A stretch of 64,000 nt of DNA, from the NCBI GenBank assembly GCA_021234155.1, contig JAJEKV010000139.1, forward strand, positions 1,296,386 to 1,360,385, written 5' to 3'. This document shows positions 11,639 through 22,728 of the stretch, one piece after another. The notes beneath the pieces were generated by a model that made no database searches, had not been told where the DNA came from, and worked only from the letters and a program-made list of their open reading frames with translations. A program made the translations under genes and the position numbers. Source of the stretch: Isoetes taiwanensis (lineage: Eukaryota > Streptophyta > Lycopodiopsida > Isoetales > Isoetaceae). Each line of letters opens with the position of its first letter. The stretch's first letter is position 1.

Positions 11639-12563
11639 GTAGAGAATTTGGATCTTTTATGGAAAGGAATACATATGTATGACATTTGTAGGCAACCACA
11701 CAATTTCATCTTCCATGGGATTCTTTGCTTCACCATTCACGACTCTCCTGGATTCAGTGTTGCATCTGGTACAATGATATCATCATTCACTTTATTTTTT
11801 GAAATAGTAATTTTAAAATTTGAAACTGTATTTTCCAGGATTGCAAACTAGTGGATCATGTGGATGCCCATCATGTGGCCAATCGTTTCCCCATTCCTAT
11901 CGAAGATGATATATATTGGCCATAAAAAATATCTACCATTAGGTCATCAACTTCGTCGTGGTGATACATCAGATGTGCCCTTGATGAGAGGTCCACATGA
12001 TTGGTTGCAAACATGGAACGATCATGACATAAATAGTTCAGGGGCTCCACCTGGCATGAAAAGACTATCAATATTTTATAGATTAGAATATTGGTCAGAA
12101 CTAAAGATTGCACATCTCTTAGATCCTATGCACATTTTCAAGAATGTGAGCCATTCACTTTGGCGAATCTTACAGGAGATTGGGAGACCCTAAATGCTAG
12201 GAAAGATCTAAAGTATAAAGGTATTAAAAGGGAATTGTGGCCAATCGAAGAAAAAGATAAAGCTCCTCGCTTCCCTTGCGCTCCATGGGTATTGAAGAGG
12301 GATGAGCTCAAACAATTTAAAGAAGATATTAAAACTTTATGCACTCCAACTGGTTATGGATCCTCTCTTAGAAGGGCTTTTACAAAAGGTGGGGATCTCA
12401 CCGGCTATAAGTCACATGATTGGCACAAGTTCCTACAGGTATATGTCTAACCATATAAATGAAGAACATAACCATTGTGGCCTAAATTTTTTGAAAGCCA
12501 CTACTAGCCTTTTTCTTGTTATTATTAGCATATTCAAACTTGTAAATATATGTGTACTTAAGA

Positions 12564-13670
12564 ATAGAATAGAATAGAATAGAATAGTTTTTTTATCGTC
12601 CACTGAGACCAATCGGCCTATGGGACCCAGAAGGAGCGCAGCAAACTTATTACTGTCCGGGTTAAAAAACCCCCGCCCCGAAGGGTTTTCGAGGGAAAAA
12701 CCGTGGCAGTAATAAGAATGCTGTCAAACTGTACAAGTATACATCATCATGAAATAAATGTGTATGTACATGTCAAGTCGTGCGAGGACATAGCTGATCT
12801 CGCATGTCCATGACCTCCTGAAGGTATGATCCTAGCATCCGTGCGGATGCCGGTGCTCAATGTCACATGTGGCGGCGCCCGACCAACTTTCGGCATAAGC
12901 GTCGGGTTTGATCATATCTTTGGGCAACTTTGAAGGGTATGAGATTCATCCTCAATGACTCCCATTTGGCGGCATTGATGAGCCTGCCCCGGCGTGGCTC
13001 ACCAATCCATCTGCTGTCTCAATTCGAAGATGATGTGCCCTGGCGAATGGAGGCAATGAGTTTGCGTCTTTTCATGGGCAAGTGGGTGCGCGGAGGTAGC
13101 ATTGTGGGCCTCGTTCAATGTGGGATTTATGTGGCGGTAGTGTCTTTGTCTTGACTGTTCAAGGGCTGGCATCCCAAAGCTTGCTGATGAAGCAAGCGTC
13201 AAGATATTGCCTCAAGCTATGGCGATCTGCCTCTGTTTGCACATGTATGCACTGTGCTCTGCACATTCCATCTAGCCATCCATTGAGCTCTCTTTTCCCT
13301 CCAAAGATGCCTTGAGGCGTTGTGGCCCCATTGCCATGATATAAGCTAGTTTTGGGAGGCGAGCATCGTCCATGTTGACCACCTTCTCGAAATAGACAAT
13401 GTGGCGATCAAGGGGCGCCCTCCGAAGAGGCAAGAATCACATTTCCTGCAATAGAATTTGATATGGGACTGTGGACTTCACCCCTAGTGCTTTCATTACC
13501 AAGAAGGCTTTTGCCGCCTGCTCCAAGTCATTCAAGTAGCGGGGATACTCACGGGCCCCATACTTCAACCCCGTATAAAAGGACAAAATCCCACTAAGAC
13601 TTTGAGCAGTGTGTGACTGATGGGTCCAATCATACAACTCCGCTCTATGACTATTGTTTTGCATTGCATA
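12564..13670 (-). mobile_element. LINE copy C, 5' truncated, 5-bp TSD
   Basis: 1.1-kb minus-strand copy in a TNP2 intron, flanked by TAAGA at 12559-12563 and 13671-13675. The tail is (TATTC)n on the minus strand. The terminal block and the following 1 kb are closely similar to LINE D at 23.15-24.26 kb. Homology to D stops exactly at the right duplication, which marks the truncation point. Coding remnants include 'ELYDWTHQSHTAQSLSG' and 'KAFLVMKALGVKSTVPYQI' on the minus strand. Confidence 0.82.
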
Positions 13671-13691
13671 TAAGAGCTAATTCTAATTTTT

Positions 13692-14568
13692 TTGTCATTG
13701 CAACATACTCTTCCATGCGCCTCAGAGAATTGCCTCACACTAGCTATTAGGAAGGTCATCTATAGACTTACTAGCTTCTCTAGATGGGTCTCTTCTAAAC
13801 AAATTGTAGCTGCTGATATCCCTGCCATGGAAATAGAGATTGCAGAGATACTATGTCACCTAGAAGATCTATTTTCCACTAGTTTATTTGGTCTTCAGGT
13901 ATGTAGCTTATTTTAATAAATTTCATGTAATAATCACACATGACAAATGTGATTTATTAGATATATTTGTTGGTGCACTTACCACGAGAAATTTTGCTCG
14001 TTGGTCCGAACCCTTCTAGATGGATGTTCTTTTTGGAAAGATATATGAAGGTATTAAAAGATATGTACGTCAAATGGCAAGACCTGAGGGATGTATAGCC
14101 GAAGGACATCTTATTCAAGAGACATTATTTTATTTGATAGTATCAATAGATCCAAATGCACGAAGGATATGGACGAAAGAGGCCCCTGATTGGTTAGAGA
14201 GTGAAGTCTTGCAAGGCTTGGGTAAACAACGAAGGTTAAGTGATGAGATGTTTGAAAATATCAACAAATTTGTTGTGAACAATACAGATAGCCTTGTTAG
14301 GTGGGTGGAATTGTATAAAGTAGAGAAGGCACAAAGAGATAGCGATAGAAAAGCATATGCTGCAAGGACCCATCGAAGACGAGGACATCGTAGGAGAGCC
14401 ATACAATACCCCTCAGAACTAATGCCTCTACCCGATTCTCCACCCTCTTGGTGGTTGTCAAAAAAGCTTAGAGAAGCCGAAGAGAATGGAGAGAAAATTC
14501 AGCAAGATGATCTTGACATCGCATTTGGTTGTAATAAGTCGGTTAGTTCCTATTTGTTATTGTCAATG
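13692..14568 (+). pseudogene. CACTA DUF4218 region
   Basis: Two blocks separated by an intron at about 13899-14019. The first reads 'LPCASENCLTLAIRKVIYRL' and then 'AMEIEIAEILCHLEDLF'. The second (14020-14540) contains 'YVRQMARPEGCIAEGHL', 'QETLFYL', 'DNLARRIW'-like 'DPNARRIWTKEAPDWL' and a basic 'RTHRRRGHRRR' tract. 'RPEGCIAEG' is a hallmark of DUF4218 in plant CACTA transposases. The acceptor expected just before 'LPCASE' is not a clean AG. The donor after the second block is about 14540. Confidence 0.82.
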
Positions 14569-14627
14569 CGTATGCATTCATTAAGCATCTCATAAACATC
14601 GTTTATTGACAATTTGTAGGCTAGATT

Positions 14628-15312
14628 CCATAATTCAATGTGGGCACATGGTCAACATTTTCGAATTGATGCCATTGACAAAGGTCGCGTAACTTTTGAT
14701 TCCGGAATCCTTGCCTCATTTAACCAAAAAGTTCAATCAAGTGTTAGAGACAATAATCCCATTGATGGAGAACTTGAATACATTGGGGTTATTACGGATA
14801 TTATTGATGTGGATTTTCGATCATTTCGGCAAACCATACTAAAGGCTAAGTGGTTCAAACCTTTATATCGTGGAAGAAACCAAACAATTCGAAGACATCC
14901 ATCGGGGTTTGTTGAAGTAGATTCCACGAATGTCCTAGTAGATCTAAGTGAGCCCTATGTGTATCCACATCAAGTTCAACAAGTATTCTTTCATGTGAAT
15001 CCAGTAAACAATGCATGGTGGATTGTAATTCCTACAGAACCAATATCCCGTCGACATATTTGTAATCCAGTCCTTGAGGAAGAAGAGGAGGAGCATGAGG
15101 AAGAGGAAGAACATGAACAAGAAATTGAATTTGTGGAGCCACATGATGTAGAGGATTATGAGGCTCAAGAGGAAATGAGAAATGAAGAACTAAGATCACC
15201 GATGCATTCCCCAATGGCACATGAAGATTATATGGAGGAAGAGGAAGATATTGTGCCACAAAATCCAACAATGAAAAGGAGACTACTTCGACAATTAGAA
15301 GATGACGAGTGA
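14628..15312 (+). CDS. CACTA DUF4216 exon and acidic C terminus
   Basis: Terminal exon after an AG acceptor at about 14619. It opens 'ARFHNSMWAHGQHFRIDA', continues through 'GELEYIGVITDIIDVDF' and 'KWFKPLYRGRNQTIR', and reaches 'EPYVYPHQVQQVFFHV' and 'WWIVIPTEP'. That is the DUF4216 pattern that closes plant CACTA transposases. It is followed by a long Glu-rich segment (residues about 140-220 of the ORF) and ends at 15310-15312. This exon is intact. Its partners upstream are interrupted, so the whole gene is not functional. Confidence 0.85.
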
Positions 15313-15879
15313 GAGGACATCCAACATGATTTTTTGGATGAGGATTCAATGCTTATGTTATTTTCAAATACACATATGCATGATTCATGTCTTCAAAGTT
15401 GGTGTTTTGAAGAATATTATTGTATTTCCCATGTGTAATGGTTTTATTTTAATGAACGCATATTACTCTAAGAACTTGAGTTTTTCATCATAAAAATGGA
15501 TTTATTTTTTGTCATGAGACCCCACTCTACTTTAGTTGTAGATATTACCATTAAAGTGTTCCATATTCTTGCCATTTCTTAACTTAAGATTACTTAGACT
15601 TCAATGTTTTATGCACGATAAAATATATCCAAGCATAAGTAAGCCAAGAGAATAGTGTCCAATACATTTTCCAAACGAATATAATGTAAATAAGTTCAAG
15701 CATAAGAGTCAAACTAAAAGAGAAGTATTCACTATAGTTGACATAAATTACATGATAGACACAAGTGAGTAAGTCTCCTTTATGGCCACCTTCAGTGTAT
15801 AAGATCTTGGAACTTAGATATTTGGCAAAGTTGATATCATCCCACAAATTATGAATAATAATGTGATGAATAATATGAT

Positions 15880-16170
15880 GAAAAGATCGTCAGAATTAAC
15901 GTCAGGAGTTTCATCACAATTCTCGTCAAATTTTACGTCAAATTTTACGTCAAACTATTTGTCAGAATTTGCATCAGGAATGAAACGTCACATTAAACGT
16001 CACAATTTTCGTCAGAATTTCGTCAAAAGTTTCGTCAGATTTTGCATCACCTTTTTCGTCAGAAAACTTCGTCGGTTTAGTCGTCAGAAAATTTGTCAAA
16101 ATTATTCGTCATAATATTCGTCAGAGAATGCGTCAAGTATACGTCAAAATATTCATCAGAAGAACACAGT
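15880..16170. repeat. CACTA 3' subterminal GTCA-motif array
   Basis: About nineteen copies of (C/T)GTCA, mostly CGTCAGAA or CGTCAAA, all in the same orientation and spaced roughly 10-20 bp, lie in 290 bp before the terminus. Such arrays are the transposase-binding subterminal repeats of CACTA elements. Confidence 0.85.
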
Positions 16171-16218
16171 AAATCCATTGAAAATATTTTGATGAATTTT
16201 CTGATGCAAAACTGTCAT

Positions 16219-16230
16219 TCTCTTGTAGTG
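16219..16230. other. CACTA 3' terminus
   Basis: 'tctcttgtagtg' reads CACTACAAGAGA on the minus strand, the classic CACTA end. The three bases after it, CAA at 16231-16233, would be one copy of the 3-bp target duplication. The partner could not be checked because the left end was not found. Confidence 0.82.
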
Positions 16231-17690
16231 CAATTAGCTACCTCAAAGGATCGTACCATTTATTCATCCTTAGATCCATCATAATAGCTCCTATCCAAGC
16301 TCAGACTCATAAGAGAGGTAGACTGATGGCTGGGCCTCAAGATAGAGCAGATCGAGATATAACAATGGTGGGGCTGGCTATAGACAATGGCTAGGGTTGA
16401 CCACTCCATCCGCCCCTCCTGTGCATACTTTGTAGATGGGCTAAATCAGGCTCTGCCGTGACTGTAACCTGCCAAAGACGTAGTCTCATAGTATCACCCA
16501 ACAAGACTACTCCGGGTTGCATCTCCCCGGTCCGATGAGGTAGGAAGGGTTGCATCTCCCCTTCCCAGAGAATAGTAGCTCCATGGGCATCTAGAGGATC
16601 GTCACGACACACATCTGTACCCGACTGAACTCCCTGAAACAAGAGTCAGGCCGGCACCTGCAACTCTTGAGAGTCTGGATGATAACATTGATCCAGGAAG
16701 TGTCGAACACGTACCAGGCCCACACGAAGTGGCCGACTATAGGCCTATCCTGGTATGGGTCCCCAGTAACCGTGCTCAGTAGGGACCTCCCTCCATTTTG
16801 CCACTAACCCCATTATGTGGTGCTCAATCACTCTATAGCCTCCACAGCCTGGTGGCTCTATGCACATGACGCATCTAATTCAACTAAGGGCTCTAAATTA
16901 AGAGCATCATCTAAATAATGACTACTAGGTCTCTACCCCCCTTCCCAATACAAGAGGAGCAAACATGATCAACCAATATCATATATCCATATAACATGAT
17001 AAATAATGAGAATAACATCTAATCATAAACACATGCATCTAACTTTCAGTTAGGATTTATTGATTAGGGTTCGAGATCCAAACTAAGGGTTCTAGAATGG
17101 CTCAACTAGAGATACGAAATGCTAACTCATCTGGAATCCTAACTTTCAGATGATCTACCAAGGAATCTACTCCAAATACCTGCTCCAGAGGACTTCCACC
17201 TGCTTTCGGTGTCTCCACAGCTCTGCAAGTGATTCGGAGTAGCTCCCACTCCTTCGATGTCGCGGCGCCTGGGGGCGCTAAGCTATCTTTGAGCTATGTT
17301 GTCTTTGCAGCGCACGATTCTCAAAAGCGAGTTTGAAAGGCCAACAATGTTCCAGGACTGTTGGAGCCAAAAAATGGCCTAGGGTTAAGGTTTGGCCATT
17401 AATAGATTAGGGTTGCCATGTCACGCCATGTGGCTCCAATAGGGTGCATCCATGTGGCGGGTTGCCAATAGGATGGAGCCATGTGGCTCCAATATTGGTG
17501 CATCCGTGTGGCGGGTTGCCAATTGAATGGAGCCATGTGGAAATAGTTCCATACCTAAGGTTGGCTAAGTTATGTAGCCATGCTCCCTTGTCCACATACT
17601 ACGGTATACAAGGCTACTAAGGTAGGATTGTATGGTGACATGGTCTAGAAATATACGTATTCATACCATATATTTCAGAGGAACGTCACA
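16231..17690 (-). mobile_element. Probable 3' LTR region of Ty3/gypsy element (far end undefined)
   Basis: On the minus strand, TGTGACGTTCC begins at 17690 directly after a purine tract. That fits the start of a gypsy 3' LTR read towards lower coordinates. Where this LTR ends is not clear, and the block given is simply the non-coding stretch up to the CACTA terminus. An isolated minus ORF at 16391-16642 matches nothing. Confidence 0.45.
17426..17540. repeat. Tandem ~52-bp repeat (two full units plus a partial)
   Basis: Units begin 'gccatgtggctccaat' at 17426 and 17478, with a partial third at 17531. Each contains 'ggtgcatcc', 'tgtggcgggttgccaat' and 'ggatggagcc' or a variant. Lies in the presumed gypsy LTR. 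Confidence 0.7.
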
Positions 17691-17705
17691 TTCTCCCCCC
17701 CTTAG
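17691..17705 (-). other. Polypurine tract of the gypsy element
   Basis: Minus strand CTAAGGGGGGGGAGAA, immediately followed by TGTGACG at 17690. Polypurine tract then TG is where plus-strand synthesis starts in LTR retrotransposons. Confidence 0.6.
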
Positions 17706-17734
17706 CATAATGTTGTCCTCAGCATTATGGTAAG

Positions 17735-19135
17735 GTGACAAACCGGTGCTTCGATCGGCTCCCGAAAGTAACTCCAGCCGCCAACCGGGTTCGCCCAAGC
17801 GAACCCCAAAAATTCGCCCAGGCGAACCCGCAAATGGCCAAGTGTCGATAGGGGCGGGATGCCCGTGGCATTGCTACGAGTTAGCCCAAAGCGAACCCAA
17901 ACCCGAAGATTCTGGACGTATGGCTGATCTATCTTTGGCGGATATGGCGCAGTGCGTGGATCGCTGGACCCATCAAAGCGGTCCGGCCCAATCTGACCCC
18001 GGATGCATACCCATCAAAGGCGACCTTTGAATCCACATGCGGAACGGCCCTTCAATCAAACCTCCTCCATCTTAAACACCGCCCCGGATCAAATACATCT
18101 GCACTCCTTGCAAATCCGCCTTCATCCCGAGATGGGCACCGCCCAAACACATAAAATTTACCATTCATCACAACCCCTTTCGCTTCATCCCTCTCCTGAC
18201 TCATCTCAGGCAGATTTTTCCACAAATTTTGACTTGGGTCGTAAATTTCTGCACTCGAAACTGCAGTTTTTATCCGCATCGTGTCCTCCTGCTACCACAA
18301 TACACCCTTCCAACACCCCACATGCAAAGAAAGAACGCGGATTGATCATATTTGCAGCTCTGCGCCAGCTTCCTGAGCTAAAATTGAAAGCATAAACTGA
18401 AGAAATTGTTTCGTATGTGTCGGGATTCCATCCCCCCATCACAAATAAATCCCCATTTACAAACGCGCATTGGCAGAAGAAAGGCAGGCTCTGGGAAATC
18501 CGGTATGGGCGGAAGCCATAACCGAGCTTCCTTTTGAATCCAGCATACATAATTGGAATTGCGGCAGCGATAGCCAAGCATCTTTCTGAAATTCAAGTTT
18601 TTGTGTGGCAGAATTGCCCCTAATTGACTCCACAATGCAAAGCCCTTTTGTTGTGAAGCCCTGTTTGCATCTGTATTTGTAAAACAGAGGATCGTTAATC
18701 AGTTCTTTCCATTTTCTGCACACTCCTTGCATTGAAGCATGGCTTTGATATGCTAATTCACCTAAACAGGGCATGTTCACATCATCGGGCAGACCCGGAA
18801 GAAGCTCTTCCATCTTTTACCTATCAAATCTGGACGCTGCGATCGCCATCCGGGCATAAAGCGATCTGCCATCTCTTGGCCCCGCCCGGTGGGTTAAGCA
18901 GGCAAACCCGGTAGGGCACTATTCAATGCCATCGGCTAGCCCATCCGCCTGCCACATGCCTGAGTGTCCCGGGTTTGGGTTGGCAGAAGCGGTAACCCAC
19001 CAATAATGGCATCCATCGCCCGCCCACGCTCCGCCCGTCATTTGTGGGTTTGCACGGCGAATTTTGGGGTTAAGGGCGAACCGCAATCCCGACAAAGTTA
19101 GTTTAGGAGCCAATAAAGTGGGCGGTGAACCTTAC
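17735..19135. mobile_element. Pack-MULE-like cassette with long degenerate inverted repeats
   Basis: The two ends of this 1.4-kb block are inverted copies of each other over about 160 bp. Left 17755-17915 and the complement of right 18960-19120 share, in the same order, 'ggctcc', 'taact', 'ggttcgccc', 'accccaaaa' followed by 'ttcgcc', 'caaatg', 'gggcggg', 'atgcc' and 'aacccaaaccc'. Between them lies a host-type F-box/kelch sequence. Long inverted termini around a captured gene fragment are the definition of a Pack-MULE. I could not find a 9-bp target duplication, and the block sits between gypsy integrase and the gypsy polypurine tract, so capture by the retroelement is an alternative. Confidence 0.6.
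18052..18813 (-). pseudogene. F-box/kelch-repeat gene fragment (KMD-like)
   Basis: Minus-strand start MEELLPGLPDDVNMPC at 18813, an F-box of the type 'IPGLPDDVAxxCL...VCRxW', here with 'GVCRKWKELINDPLFYKYR'. Downstream, in other frames, come kelch repeats: 'LPFFCQCAFVNGDLFVMGGW', 'SVYAFNFSSGSWRRA', 'MINPRSFFACGVL' and 'IVVAGGHDADK', then 'AEIYDPSQNLWKNLPEMSQE' and 'GKFYVFGR'. The normal protein (about 350 residues) acts as the substrate adaptor of an SCF ubiquitin ligase. Here there are at least three frame changes, and the last kelch units and C terminus are absent. It lies wholly inside the inverted-repeat cassette. Confidence 0.8.
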
Positions 19136-19480
19136 AAGGTACAATAACAAGTAATATAACAATTTTACTATGCTGAAATGATCGATCTTCTTATATTTAC
19201 TTATAACGTTAATTAAAAGGCTATACTTATACAACCTCAATAGTTAGTATTATCAGTTAACACCTAGTATCATAACAAACAGTTTAGGAGTTTATAATTA
19301 AGTACAAAATTTATACTCCTATCTCCTTGTAATGTGCTCCCCCTCAATTCCCCTCCTTCACTGGCCTGCAATGAGCAACACATTACATTAATTTACTTAA
19401 TAAGTTGTGGTTTTAAGGGGACCACTCCCCTAATTACCTCTTTGAGCCGAACTACTAGCTCAAGATTACCTCTATTACCT
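19136..19480. other. Non-coding, AT-rich
   Basis: No ORF or repeat recognised. Presumably 3' non-coding sequence of the gypsy element. Confidence 0.4.
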
Positions 19481-19489
19481 GCACTCGAT

Positions 19490-19860
19490 CATGGCCCATA
19501 GGATTTGAGCTTAAGGACCATTTATGACGATCCTATCATCACCCATGATCGCATGCTACCTTGATCAAGCACACCCATAGTGTATTATGCTCCTGAAGGT
19601 TTAAGCAACGGAACATCCCAGATGATCCCACCATCACTCATGATCACGCTCACCTCTACATGACCCCCATATGGTCAACGCCCACATGTCGTGCATCGTG
19701 GCATGGAGAACATCGTAATGATGATCTCATCATTGCCCACGATCATGTGCCTACTTATACATGACCCTTCGGTCATGTACCCCCGTAGTGCATCATGGCC
19801 CTGAGGGTTTAAGCTAGTGATCGCCCATGATCACATGCTTACTCCCACATGACCTCCCCC
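19490..19860. repeat. Three degenerate ~120-130-bp tandem units
   Basis: Each unit contains 'gatc(c/t)ca(t/c)catcac(c/t)catgatc', a 'catgaccc' segment, 'gtgtattatg' / 'gtgcatcatg' and 'ctgagggtttaagc' or close variants. Located between gypsy integrase and the inverted-repeat cassette. Confidence 0.55.
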
Positions 19861-19948
19861 GGTACCTGCTAAAGTTGTTGAGAAACTTCCACCCTGGACA
19901 CTAGATTGTGCCACGTATCTGGGGTCAAGCATTGATAAGCGTAATTGA

Positions 19949-22550
19949 TCATGAAGGGAGATACCTTCGATGACTCTTGCTTCGTATTATTGCACGCAAC
20001 TCGACTAGGTGGATGTAATCGCCCCATTTGGATTGCTTGTTCCAAACATAGTTTCTCAACATGTCCTCCAAGATTCTATTGGTACGCTCCATTTGCTCAT
20101 GCATGCGTGGATGATAAGCGGAACTTATCCACAACTTGGTGCAGATTGTGTTGAAGAAGTCTTTCCAAAGGGCATTGATGAACTTCGGATCTCTATCGAG
20201 ATGATCGCCTTGGGCATTTCAAGCAATCTAAAAAAAAACTCTTTTGTAAACAACAAGGTTGTATCCAAAGCTGTGTCTGTGGTGCAGCACGGCAAGAATG
20301 TGCCATTTTAGATAACTTATCTACAACAACCATCAAGGCATCAAAGCTCCTTATTGTCCTTGGAGGGCCCGCCATGAAATCCATGTTGACAACTTTCCAC
20401 TTGGCATCTGGCACCGCCCAAGGTTCCAAAGCTCAGGGATTTGAAATTGTTCGCCTTTGTCTCGACACAAACCTGGCATTCTTGGATATACGGCTATTTG
20501 CTTCTTCATGCTTTCGGCCGTAAGTAGCTACTTCTAATCTTGAAGTAGGCCTTTATAAATCCTGCATAGCCGTTAATAGGGCTATTATACGTGTTAAGAT
20601 TAGCTTCCTTACTCCTAATGCTTCAGGTATGCATAGCTTATTATAGTGATATAAAAGATTGCCTTCCTTTTTAAAATGTTTGATGGTCTCTCTTTCCTTA
20701 TCCGTCCCTGCACTTGCAAAGACTAGCCCATATATGCTTGAACTCCATGCTAGAGCAGATGGCTTCTTCTATCATCTTGCTGAATTTGCTTATCAATGTG
20801 GAGATGGCATTGCAAAATGACACTTTAAAAGCTTGCCAACAAGTGGCGCCGTCTTAACATCTCCAAGGCTCTCCTCAAATGGACTACATGCTCCTCCATT
20901 GATTTGCTTTAGACCACAATGTCGTCGAAGAAAAAATTGACAACGAACGTCTCGTCTACGAAATCACTAAAACGAACGTCTCGTCTACGAAATCACTAAA
21001 GATGTCTACAAAATGACACTTTAAAAGCTTGCCAACAAGTGGCGCCGTCTTAACATCTCTAAGGCTCTCCTCAAATGGACTGCATGCTCCTTTATTGATT
21101 TGCTTTAGATCACAATGTCGTCGAAGAAAAAATTGATGACGAACTCGTCTAAGAAATCACTGAAGATGTCATTCATCAAGCGCATAAAAGTCGCGGGAAC
21201 ATTCGATAGACCAAGGGGCAATACTGTGAACTCATAGTGCCCATACTGCGTTATGATGCAGTCTTATAAATATCTTCCTCCTTCATCCTTATATGATGAT
21301 AGCCCGACTTAAAGTCAATTTTGGAGAAGAATCTTGAAGCCGATCTATTACATCGCCCCAGTTGTGTCGAGTTCTTAGATGGTTGATATACATCTTTCGA
21401 CGTTCATCCTCACCGAATGAATCCTCAAGTCGAGCAACTTCTACAATTGCTTATTGAGCTCTGCTAGCTTGGGAGTGCTCATTTTATAAAGATTTTTGCT
21501 AGTTGGCTCTGCATTTGGTGTAAGAGGGATTTCACACTCTACGCCTTTATAGGGCAAAAGCTCTCGAATTTCATCCGGAGATATATCATGGAACTTATTG
21601 ACTGGCTTAACAACTGGCCTAAGCAACTGTTCCGAAGTAGCATCTTCCTTCTTACTCTTGTTGTTGGGGTCAATGGTTTCTACCTTAATTACGTAAGCGA
21701 CCTCATCCCTTATGATGCACTTAAGTAATTACTTTCTTGACATTATTCGTTGCATGGTAAAATTACTTCCTCAACTTTAATTGTAAGGTGCTTGCCATTT
21801 GGTGCTAGGCTAGACATCTCTTGCTTATGATAATGACTTATCGCCTTAGCTGGCTTTAAATATTCCATGTCTATTATGAGGTCATACTTGCCAATGTACA
21901 TAACTTGGGGCCGATGCTTCACCTCACTCTACTTAAGGTTATTTGGTGTTGCTAATTGCTCAGCCTTATCATAATTACTGGACTCTTAAAGATGTCGGCT
22001 ATTTAAGGGGTGTAAGGTTATAGGTTAAAGGATCATTTACATAAATCATGTCCTTTGGACACAAAAACTATGCAATTAAATAATTATTCTTGTTTTAGAT
22101 CTAATCTATACCCTAGGATCCCCTTTTTCTTAATTATTACCCTCTTGAAATATTTCCACCTTTGAGTTGATGCCATCTAAGAAGTTGGTCGGACTTGTTA
22201 GATTGTTTCTCTTCATTTGGTCAGATTATTCCTTATGTTGTGGGGATACTGAAAATTAGTATACATGATCGGCGGTTATCCTATTATTGAATCTGCTTAG
22301 GAGGTGATCAAGCCCACGAAGACATTCCAATATGTTGGATATCTGTCAGCAAATGTATATAGTTTTAGTACTCCATACATTTTTCTTCCCAATTCTTGAA
22401 GCTTTGCTCAATTCTTGGGTCTATCCTTTCAAAAAGGCAAAAATCTACTCGGAATTTCGTCCCAATCCCACCATGGATATTATCATCCATAATTCTAAGA
22501 TATTTAACTATCGATAGGTTCTCTAGCTTGCTAAAAGCCGGTGTAGTCAA
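19949..22550 (-). pseudogene. Ty3/gypsy polyprotein remnants (gag-PR-RT-INT)
   Basis: Minus-strand fragments in gypsy order. A gag-like piece lies at 22550-22365. A protease-side block 'GKYDLIIDMEYLKPA' is near 21900-21860. The RT N terminus is at 21626-21441 ('ELLPYKGVECEIPLTPNA', 'YKMSTPKLAELNKQL'). The RT active-site segment with 'FFLDDIV' is near 20930 and again near 21130. Integrase is at 20429-20193 ('WKVVNMDFMAGPPRTI', 'ALMVVVDKLSKMAH') and 20134-19949 ('SSAYHPRMHEQMERTNRIL'). Order RT before INT separates it from copia. Stops and shifts throughout make it dead. The catalytic Asp region is duplicated (see repeat at 20813). Confidence 0.8.
20813..21175. repeat. Tandem duplication inside gypsy RT (offset 196 bp)
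   Basis: 'caaaatgacactttaaaagc' begins at 20813 and again at 21009. The ~165-bp sequence after each is nearly the same, including the codons for FFLDDIV. Inside the first copy a 28-bp piece 'acgaacgtctcgtctacg...' is itself doubled (about 20946-21000). The duplication places two RT active-site segments in series. Confidence 0.85.
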
Positions 22551-22728
22551 TAGTCATTGGAGTAGCAAGGCGATGTTCCACAATTTGTTGAAACATTTGA
22601 TCTCCTCGAGTAGTTGTATAATTGTTGAAATTTTAGCTCAATTCCTCTATCTAATCACAAGCTCTAGATTTTCAAACTTAAACCAAATCTAGTTATATCA
22701 GCCAATAGGTTATGTTCTTCTATTGCAT

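Larger units (their letters stand above)
8165..12440 (+). pseudogene. CACTA TNP2 transposase domain, interrupted
   Basis: TNP2 blocks in order. At 8190-8325: 'LLERETSKPLYPNAKIS' ... 'WSNNSVDDLLG'. At 8349-8777: 'CPKCHEPRYDEKAK', 'VLRHMRIIPRLQ', 'DGILRYPTNGEALKH', 'DEPRNVCLALG'. At 9522-9560, after the L1 insertion: 'ATKAGHLMLTLIVPG'. At 9646-9695: 'YQVKDMNVYLEPLV'. At 11639-11775, after LINE B: 'ENLDLLWKGIHMYD'. At 11840-12193: a Cys-rich 'GCPSCG', then 'YLPLGHQLRR', 'WSELKIAHLLDPMHIFKN'. At 12194-12440: 'KDLKYKGIKRELWP', 'HDWHKFLQ'. Introns with GT/AG ends separate several blocks. Frame changes and nested insertions make it inactive. Confidence 0.82.
8150..16230 (+). mobile_element. CACTA (En/Spm-type) transposon with nested LINEs
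   Basis: Plus-strand CACTA element recognised from three coding blocks and its 3' terminus. The blocks are TNP2 transposase, DUF4218 and DUF4216, in the order normal for plant CACTA transposases. The 3' end is a GTCA-rich subterminal array ending exactly in TTGTAGTG at 16230, the complement of CACTA at an element end. Three retroelements sit inside: an L1 end (8803-9508), LINE B (9696-11638) and LINE C (12564-13670). No CACTA terminus was found on the left, so the 5' boundary given is only the first recognisable coding sequence. Confidence 0.82.

Noticed and set aside
15851-16114. 87-aa plus ORF
   Set aside because: It is a by-product of the CGTCA subterminal array of the CACTA element; the repeated 'SNFTSNFTSN' comes from the DNA repeat.
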